A stretch of 15,979 nt of DNA from positions 1 to 15,979 of the forward strand of contig JBJXEA010000013.1 in the NCBI GenBank assembly GCA_046155285.1, written 5' to 3'. The position numbers and the translations under genes are program-made. The notes under the pieces were generated by a model. That model did not search any database, was not told where the DNA came from, and saw only the letters and a list, made by a program, of their open reading frames with translations. Positions 11,498 through 15,979 of the stretch are shown here, one piece after another (position 1 is the stretch's first letter; every line of letters starts with the position of its first letter). This DNA is from CAILHX01 sp046155285 (GTDB lineage Bacteria; Pseudomonadota; Gammaproteobacteria; Burkholderiales; Methylophilaceae).

Positions 11498-13285
11498 CTA
11501 TGAAGCCGTGACGTTTGGTGTGCGAATGCGAATATGCAACTCCCGCAATTGCTTCTCATCCACCTCATTCGGCGCTTTTGCCAGCAAACACTGCGCGCGC
11601 TGCGTCTTGGGGAAGGCGATTACGTCGCGGATAGATTCTGCGCCTGCCATCAGCGTTACCAAACGATCCAAACCAAACGCCAAGCCGCCGTGCGGCGGAG
11701 CGCCGTATTGCAGAGCCTCCAGCAAGAAGCCGAACTTTTCTTGGGCTTCTTCTTTGCTGATATTGAGCGCGTCAAACACTTTGGATTGCACTACTTGGCT
11801 GTGGATACGCACCGAGCCGCCACCGACTTCCCAACCGTTGATGACCATGTCGTAGGCTTTGGACAATGCCCCACCGGGATTGCTGGTGAGCAGGTCTTCG
11901 TGGCCGTCTTTGGGGGCGGTAAAGGGATGATGCAGCGCTGTCCAGCGATTGTTTTCTTCGTCGTGTTCAAACATGGGGAAGTCCACCACCCACAGCGGCG
12001 CCCAGGCGCGGCCATCTACGTGGCCTTTTTCGTGGCCGACTTTGGCACGCAAAGCGCCCAGTGCCTCGTTGACCACTTTGGTTTTATCCGCGCCGAAGAA
12101 CACGATGTCGCCGTTTTGTGCGCCGGTGCGATCTATGATGGCTTGAAGCGCTTTGACGTGAATGTTTTTCACAATCGGGCTTTGCAGACCCTCTTCATTG
12201 AGCTTGGTAATGTCGTTGATTTTGATATACGCCAAGCCTTTAGCGCCGTAAATCTTGACGAATTCGGTGTAGGCATCAATCTCGCTGCGGCTAATCGCCG
12301 CGCCGTTAGGCACGCGCAAAGCAGCGACACGGCCACCTTCCATGTTGGCAGCGCCGGAGAATACTTTGAAATCCACGTCTTTCATCACATCGGAGAGTTC
12401 GGTGATTTCCAACGTCACGCGCATGTCCGGCTTATCCGAGCCGTACTTGGCCATGGCTTCGGCGAAGGAGATTCTGGGGAAGGCCGCGGGCAGGTCTATG
12501 TTTTGCACACTTTTGAACATCTGGCGAATCATTTCTTCGACGATGTTCATAATCTGCTCTTCACTCATGAACGAGGTTTCGATGTCCACCTGGGTAAATT
12601 CAGGCTGGCGATCAGCGCGTAAGTCCTCGTCGCGGAAGCATTTTACGATTTGGAAATAGCGGTCAAAACCCGCCACCATTAACAGTTGTTTGAACAATTG
12701 CGGTGATTGCGGCAGCGCAAAAAACTGCCCTGCGTGAACACGCGACGGCACCAAGTAATCTCTCGCACCTTCTGGCGTAGAACGCGTCAGCATCGGCGTT
12801 TCCACTTCGATAAAACCGTTCACATCGAGGAAATCGCGCAAGGTTTTGGAGACGCGGTAGCGCAACATCATGTTCTTTTGCATGGCCGGACGGCGCAGGT
12901 CTATGTAGCGGTGTTCCAGCCGTACCGTCTCAGACAAATTGTCGTCATCCAGCATAAACGGTGGGGTGAGCGAGGGATTGAGAATCTCGATTTCGCTCGC
13001 CAGCAATTCCACTTCACCGGTGGGGATGTTGGCGTTGACCGTGCCTTCTGGTCGCGCACGCACTTTACACACTACTTTCAGCACGAATTCATTACGCACG
13101 GTTTCGGCGTTGGCAAACGCCTCGGCGGTGTCCGGGTCAATCACAATTTGCGACATGCCGCTACGGTCGCGCAAATCAATAAAAATCACCCCGCCGTGGT
13201 CACGGCGACGGTGCGCCCATCCACATAGGGTAACGGTTTGGCCAATATGTTGGCTGGTGAGTTCGCCACAGTAATGAGTACGCAT
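11498..13285 (-). CDS. aspS: Aspartyl-tRNA synthetase, likely non-discriminating
   Basis: 595 residues, the normal length of bacterial-type AspRS. The order is an anticodon-binding OB domain (1 to about 105), class II catalytic core with motif 2 (CFRDEDLRADRQPEFTQVD), a GAD insertion domain, and motif 3 (GLAFGLDRLVTLMAG) near the end. It charges tRNA-Asp with aspartate. His30 (RRRDHGG) and Gly81 (RPEG) match the residues reported for the non-discriminating Pseudomonas enzyme, while E. coli has Leu and Lys there; if so it also charges tRNA-Asn and needs GatCAB. That is inference from alignment by eye. No Shine-Dalgarno is evident before ATG 13285, where a repeat element separates it from DUF502. 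The order FmdB, DUF502, aspS is a common betaproteobacterial cluster. Confidence 0.97.
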   Translation of the reverse strand: MRTHYCGELTSQHIGQTVTLCGWAHRRRDHGGVIFIDLRDRSGMSQIVIDPDTAEAFANAETVRNEFVLKVVCKVRARPEGTVNANIPTGEVELLASEIEILNPSLTPPFMLDDDNLSETVRLEHRYIDLRRPAMQKNMMLRYRVSKTLRDFLDVNGFIEVETPMLTRSTPEGARDYLVPSRVHAGQFFALPQSPQLFKQLLMVAGFDRYFQIVKCFRDEDLRADRQPEFTQVDIETSFMSEEQIMNIVEEMIRQMFKSVQNIDLPAAFPRISFAEAMAKYGSDKPDMRVTLEITELSDVMKDVDFKVFSGAANMEGGRVAALRVPNGAAISRSEIDAYTEFVKIYGAKGLAYIKINDITKLNEEGLQSPIVKNIHVKALQAIIDRTGAQNGDIVFFGADKTKVVNEALGALRAKVGHEKGHVDGRAWAPLWVVDFPMFEHDEENNRWTALHHPFTAPKDGHEDLLTSNPGGALSKAYDMVINGWEVGGGSVRIHSQVVQSKVFDALNISKEEAQEKFGFLLEALQYGAPPHGGLAFGLDRLVTLMAGAESIRDVIAFPKTQRAQCLLAKAPNEVDEKQLRELHIRIRTPNVTAS

Positions 13286-13318
13286 AGTTATTGTAGTATG
13301 TAAAAAATTAAGTTTAGA

Positions 13319-13446
13319 TTAACCACAGATGAACACAGATGCACACAGATAAAACCCAGAACCATCCCCATCATTCCAGTGAAAACTGGAATGGCTTAGG
13401 TGCCTTTTGATCTTATTTGTGTTCATCCGTGTTCATCTGTGGATTA
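13319..13446. repeat. Long inverted repeat with 10-bp periodic arms and internal hairpin
   Basis: The left arm (13319-13352) and right arm (13413-13446) are 34 bases each and pair at 29 positions by my count. The left arm is made of 10-base units CACAGATGAA, CACAGATGCA, CACAGATAAA. Between the arms is a perfect stem CATTCCAGT-GAAA-ACTGGAATG (13372-13393). The right arm contains the stop codon of the DUF502 gene. The element separates two genes expected to form one transcript. Confidence 0.7.
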
Positions 13447-14043
13447 TGGGTTTTCATGTTTGGGCGCTACCACCCCCATCGAGATGATGTACTTCAGCGC
13501 CTCGTCCACACTCATGTCCAGCTCTATCACATCGTTGGCGTGCATCATCAAAAAGAAGCCGGAAGTCGGGTTGGGCGTGGTCGGCACGTAAACGCTGATG
13601 TAGTCACCTTTGAGGTGATTAGCCACATCGCCGCCCGGTTGGCCGGTTTGAAACGCGATTGTCCAGCTTCCTTCGCGGGGATACTGCACCAGCAGGGCTT
13701 TGCGGAAGGCGTTGCCGGAATCGGAAAACAGCGTGTCGCTCACTTGTTTGACGCTGGCATAGATGGACTTCACTACCGGCACGTGCCCCAGCAAGGCCTC
13801 CCACACCACCACTAGGCGCTTGCCCAATATATTCGCGGCGACTAGGCCGGTGAATAGCACGATGAACAAGGTCAAAATCACGCCAAAGCCGGGGATATGT
13901 ACGCCCAGCAAATTGTCTGGCCGCCAAGCGGGTGGCAGCAGCAGCAGAGATTGATCTAATACACCGATAAGCGTGCTGAGCACCCAAATGGTGATCACCA
14001 AGGGCACGAGAACTAGCAAACCGGTAATAAAGTAGCGTTTCAT
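13444..14043 (-). CDS. DUF502 inner-membrane protein
   Basis: 199 residues. Two hydrophobic segments lie near the N-terminus (YFITGLLVLVPLVITIWVLSTLIGVL, residues 4-29, and FGVILTLFIVLFTGLVAANIL, about 53-73). They are followed by the conserved P-V-V-K-S-I-Y-A-S-V-K-Q-V block and a soluble domain ending EALKYIISMG. The function of the family is unknown in bacteria. It follows the FmdB gene by five bases and precedes aspS, a conserved order in betaproteobacteria. The stop codon lies in the right arm of a repeat element, so the last residues (KHENP) may have been changed when the repeat arrived. Confidence 0.9.
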   Translation of the reverse strand: MKRYFITGLLVLVPLVITIWVLSTLIGVLDQSLLLLPPAWRPDNLLGVHIPGFGVILTLFIVLFTGLVAANILGKRLVVVWEALLGHVPVVKSIYASVKQVSDTLFSDSGNAFRKALLVQYPREGSWTIAFQTGQPGGDVANHLKGDYISVYVPTTPNPTSGFFLMMHANDVIELDMSVDEALKYIISMGVVAPKHENP

Positions 14044-14048
14044 GATGT

Positions 14049-14318
14049 TTATGGATTGGTAGCGGGCGTAGCAGGGCTGCTAGCAACTGGCGCAGGTGCC
14101 GCCTCTGATGCAGTTGCATTAGCTGGCGGCTTGCCGCTACCTTTGAAATCACTCGCGTACCAGCCGCTGCCTTTCAACTGAAATCCAGCGGCGGAGACTT
14201 GTTTGATGAAAGTTTCTTTGCCGCAATCAGGACACACCTTGAGCGGTGCATCGTTAATTTTACGCAACATTTCCTTTTCAACGCCGCAACTGGTGCAGCG
14301 ATATTCGTAAATTGGCAT
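14049..14318 (-). CDS. FmdB-family zinc-ribbon protein
   Basis: 89 residues from ATG 14318, where MPIYEYRCTSCG is the canonical start and AAGG lies upstream. Two CxxC pairs (CTSC and CPDC) form the zinc ribbon. The tail after GSGWYASDF is a low-complexity Pro/Ala/Thr stretch. FmdB-like proteins are proposed regulators but their partner is unknown. The frame stays open upstream to 14402 only because the REP unit there has no stop; those 28 residues are not expected to be translated. Confidence 0.9.
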   Translation of the reverse strand: MPIYEYRCTSCGVEKEMLRKINDAPLKVCPDCGKETFIKQVSAAGFQLKGSGWYASDFKGSGKPPANATASEAAPAPVASSPATPATNP

Positions 14319-14366
14319 AGCAGTAACCTTTTGCAAAGGCGCGATTATACCCGATAGAAGAACGGA

Positions 14367-14464
14367 TGTAGGAGCGTCGCCCTCGGCGCGATCTTCCCTC
14401 ACCCCAACCCTCTCCCAGAGGGAGAGGGAGTCTAATGCGTGACGCCGAGGGCGGCGCTCCTACA
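14367..14464. repeat. Diverged REPIN carrying another hairpin repeat in its spacer
   Basis: A type B forward unit with one stem change (14367-14392) faces a type B reverse unit (14441-14464). The 48-base spacer holds CCCTCACCCCAACCC and a perfect stem CCCTCTCCC-AGA-GGGAGAGGG (14408-14428), a different dispersed repeat common in proteobacteria. It lies between the FmdB gene and the GGDEF-EAL gene and is the only REPIN of type B with B in the window besides 4913-4977. Confidence 0.8.
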
Positions 14465-14468
14465 GGCT

Positions 14469-15979
14469 TTATAAGGCGCTTGAGGCCGCACGAACAAAGT
14501 CTTCAAATTCGTTCGCAGGCAAAGGATGACTCAAGAAATAGCCTTGATAAGCATGACAGCTCAAGCGCTTGAGATATTCGCGTTGCGACCGGCTTTCCAC
14601 GCCCTCGGCCATCACCTGCAAACCTAGGCTATAACCCAGCGCGATAATGGTGCGGATAATGGCGCTGTTGTTGGAGTTAGTGAGTACGTCTTTGACAAAA
14701 AACTGGTCTATTTTAAGCTGGCTCAGCGGCAAGCGTTTCAGGTAAGCCAGCGAAGAATACCCTGTACCAAAATCATCCAGTGAGAAACTCACCCCCTCGG
14801 CCTTGAGCGCAGCCATTTTGTCTATGGCTTCCTCCACGTTGTCTACCAACAGCCCCTCGGTCAACTCCAGTTTCAAACGATAAGGATTCGCGCCGGTTTC
14901 TTGCAAGGTTGCCAGCACTTGCGCTAGAAAATCGGGATGGCGAAATTGGCGCGGACTGACATTAACCGACAGACTGATATGCGCCAAATCTGGCTGCTCC
15001 GCCCATGCTGCCAGTTGCTTACACGCGGCTTGCAACACCCACTGGCCGATGTCGCTGATGAGACCAGTTTCTTCGGCTAAGGCGATAAAGGTGGCAGGCA
15101 GAATTTGCCCGTTTTCGGGATGCTGCCAGCGCACCAGCACTTCTGCACTCTGCAGCTTGCCGTCGTCGTCCAGTTGCGGTTGAAAGTGCAGCACGAACTG
15201 CTGCTTCTCCAAGGCGAGATGCAGACCTTTTTCAGTGGCAGCACGTAGCGAAATGGCGGCTTGCATGGCGGGTTCAAAGAAGCGCAAGGTGTTGCGACCT
15301 GCGCTCTTGGCTTGATACATGGCTAAATCTGCATTTTTTAGCATCTCATCAACGCTACTGGCTTGGTCACCAAACAAGGTGATGCCTATGCTGGGTGTGC
15401 AGCGATGTTCGTGTGTTCCCAGCTCAAACGGTGTACTAAAGCTGGCGAGGATTTTCTCACCCACCACACGCGCTTGCGTGGCGGCATCTTCAGCCACTTC
15501 GCTGATTTCTTCCAGCAGCAACACAAACTCATCACCGCCCAAACGCGCCACGGTGTCACTCTCACGCACACACAGATTGAGCCGCTCGGCGACTTGCTGC
15601 AACAGCAGGTCGCCCATGTCATGCCCCATGGTGTCGTTGAGTGTTTTGAAATTATCCAGATCAATGAATAGCACCGCGCCCATGCGCTTGGTGCGGTCAC
15701 TGACGAGCAGGGCTTGTTGCAAACGGTCATGCAACAACTGGCGGTTAGGCAGATTGGTAAGGCTGTCATAAAAAGCCAGATGCTGGATTTCGGCTTCTGC
15801 GGCTTGGCGCTCCATTTCAGCGCCAGCGCGCGTGGCGAAAATTTTCAGGGTTGCAATAATGGCTTCTGAGCGCTGTAAAGAATGACGATAAAAGACATTG
15901 ACTATCCCTATCAGATCAAAAACAGCATTGCGAATGCGCACCCCCACATAGGCTTCCACCCCAAGCTCAACGAACAAAA
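14469..15979 (-). CDS. GAF-GGDEF-EAL c-di-GMP signalling protein, N-terminus off the window
   Basis: The frame runs from the right edge to TAA/TAG near 14469 and shows about 503 residues. The first 55 look like the second half of a GAF sensor domain (LGVEAYVGVRIRN ... ATRAGAEMERQ). The GGDEF domain follows (about 65-235) with an intact GGDEF at 147-151 and an inhibitory RxxD site at 138-141, so it can make c-di-GMP under product control. The EAL domain (about 245-495) has EVL at 279-281 for EAL, ELTEG, DDFGTGYSSL, the lysine of LKIDQ and AEGVES, so the phosphodiesterase side also looks active. Such dual proteins usually have one dominant activity; the sequence does not say which. The true start is beyond the window. 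Confidence 0.93.
   Translation of the reverse strand, partial: LFVELGVEAYVGVRIRNAVFDLIGIVNVFYRHSLQRSEAIIATLKIFATRAGAEMERQAAEAEIQHLAFYDSLTNLPNRQLLHDRLQQALLVSDRTKRMGAVLFIDLDNFKTLNDTMGHDMGDLLLQQVAERLNLCVRESDTVARLGGDEFVLLLEEISEVAEDAATQARVVGEKILASFSTPFELGTHEHRCTPSIGITLFGDQASSVDEMLKNADLAMYQAKSAGRNTLRFFEPAMQAAISLRAATEKGLHLALEKQQFVLHFQPQLDDDGKLQSAEVLVRWQHPENGQILPATFIALAEETGLISDIGQWVLQAACKQLAAWAEQPDLAHISLSVNVSPRQFRHPDFLAQVLATLQETGANPYRLKLELTEGLLVDNVEEAIDKMAALKAEGVSFSLDDFGTGYSSLAYLKRLPLSQLKIDQFFVKDVLTNSNNSAIIRTIIALGYSLGLQVMAEGVESRSQREYLKRLSCHAYQGYFLSHPLPANEFEDFVRAASSAL

Noticed and set aside
12707..13228. Long plus-strand ORFs opposite aspS (also 11534-12622)
   Set aside because: They are antisense shadows of a strongly conserved synthetase gene and show no protein family.
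13286..13318. TACAAT as a -10 element of an aspS promoter
   Set aside because: It is only four bases from the start codon and lacks a -35 partner, so transcription would begin inside the gene.
14319..14402. N-terminal extension of the FmdB protein
   Set aside because: MPIYEYRC is the conserved start and has its own Shine-Dalgarno; the upstream residues come from a REP unit.

Overview
The window looks like a chromosome segment of a betaproteobacterium, most likely from the Nitrosomonadales/Gallionellaceae neighbourhood. This is inferred from the FmdB zinc ribbon - DUF502 - aspS gene order, the type of general porin, the retrograde phospholipid (MCE/Mla-type) transporter with a PqiC-like lipoprotein, and the very high load of short hairpin repeats. 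No rRNA, tRNA or CRISPR array was found.

Left accessory end (1-2250). The 3' end of an IS30-family transposase enters at the left edge and abuts a phage terminase small subunit gene cut after about 40 codons. Upstream of that gene, in the same direction, lie an unrecognised membrane protein and a small XRE regulator with its own palindromic operator: a phage or satellite remnant. A low-coding stretch with two weak ORFs follows, then a small secreted HdeA/Rap1a-like protein.

Porin zone (2290-4680). A full-length outer-membrane porin is preceded by a 24-bp perfect palindrome and followed by a UUCG-loop terminator. On its downstream side sit a HepT/MntA toxin-antitoxin pair and two decayed copies of the porin 3' end, so an old tandem porin array has been eroded and interrupted.

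Repeat/transposase zone (4710-6950). A REP-associated tyrosine transposase (RAYT) lies among many GTAGGAG-headed REP hairpins, mostly paired as REPINs. Its HUH motif reads N-S-H instead of the usual H-x-H. A MazE/MazF-type pair and a YjbQ-family enzyme lie between REP clusters.

MCE transporter operon (6949-10533). Four genes, mlaE-like permease with STAS domain, mlaF-like ATPase, mlaD-like MCE protein and a PqiC-type lipoprotein, are coupled by ATGA overlaps except where REPINs have intruded. One REPIN is before the first gene, one lies inside the ATPase reading frame and adds 20 residues to the protein, and one separates the ATPase and MCE genes.

Right part (10533-15979, mostly minus strand). 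A Phd/VapC pair with a clear promoter and operators is followed by aspS (with residues typical of non-discriminating AspRS), DUF502, an FmdB zinc ribbon and a GAF-GGDEF-EAL c-di-GMP protein that runs off the right edge. Several other hairpin repeat families fill the gaps.

The strongest candidate for something new is the RAYT/REPIN population itself: 16 REP units of two stem types related by compensatory base-pair swaps, a transposase with an altered HUH motif, and a REPIN captured inside an essential-looking reading frame.
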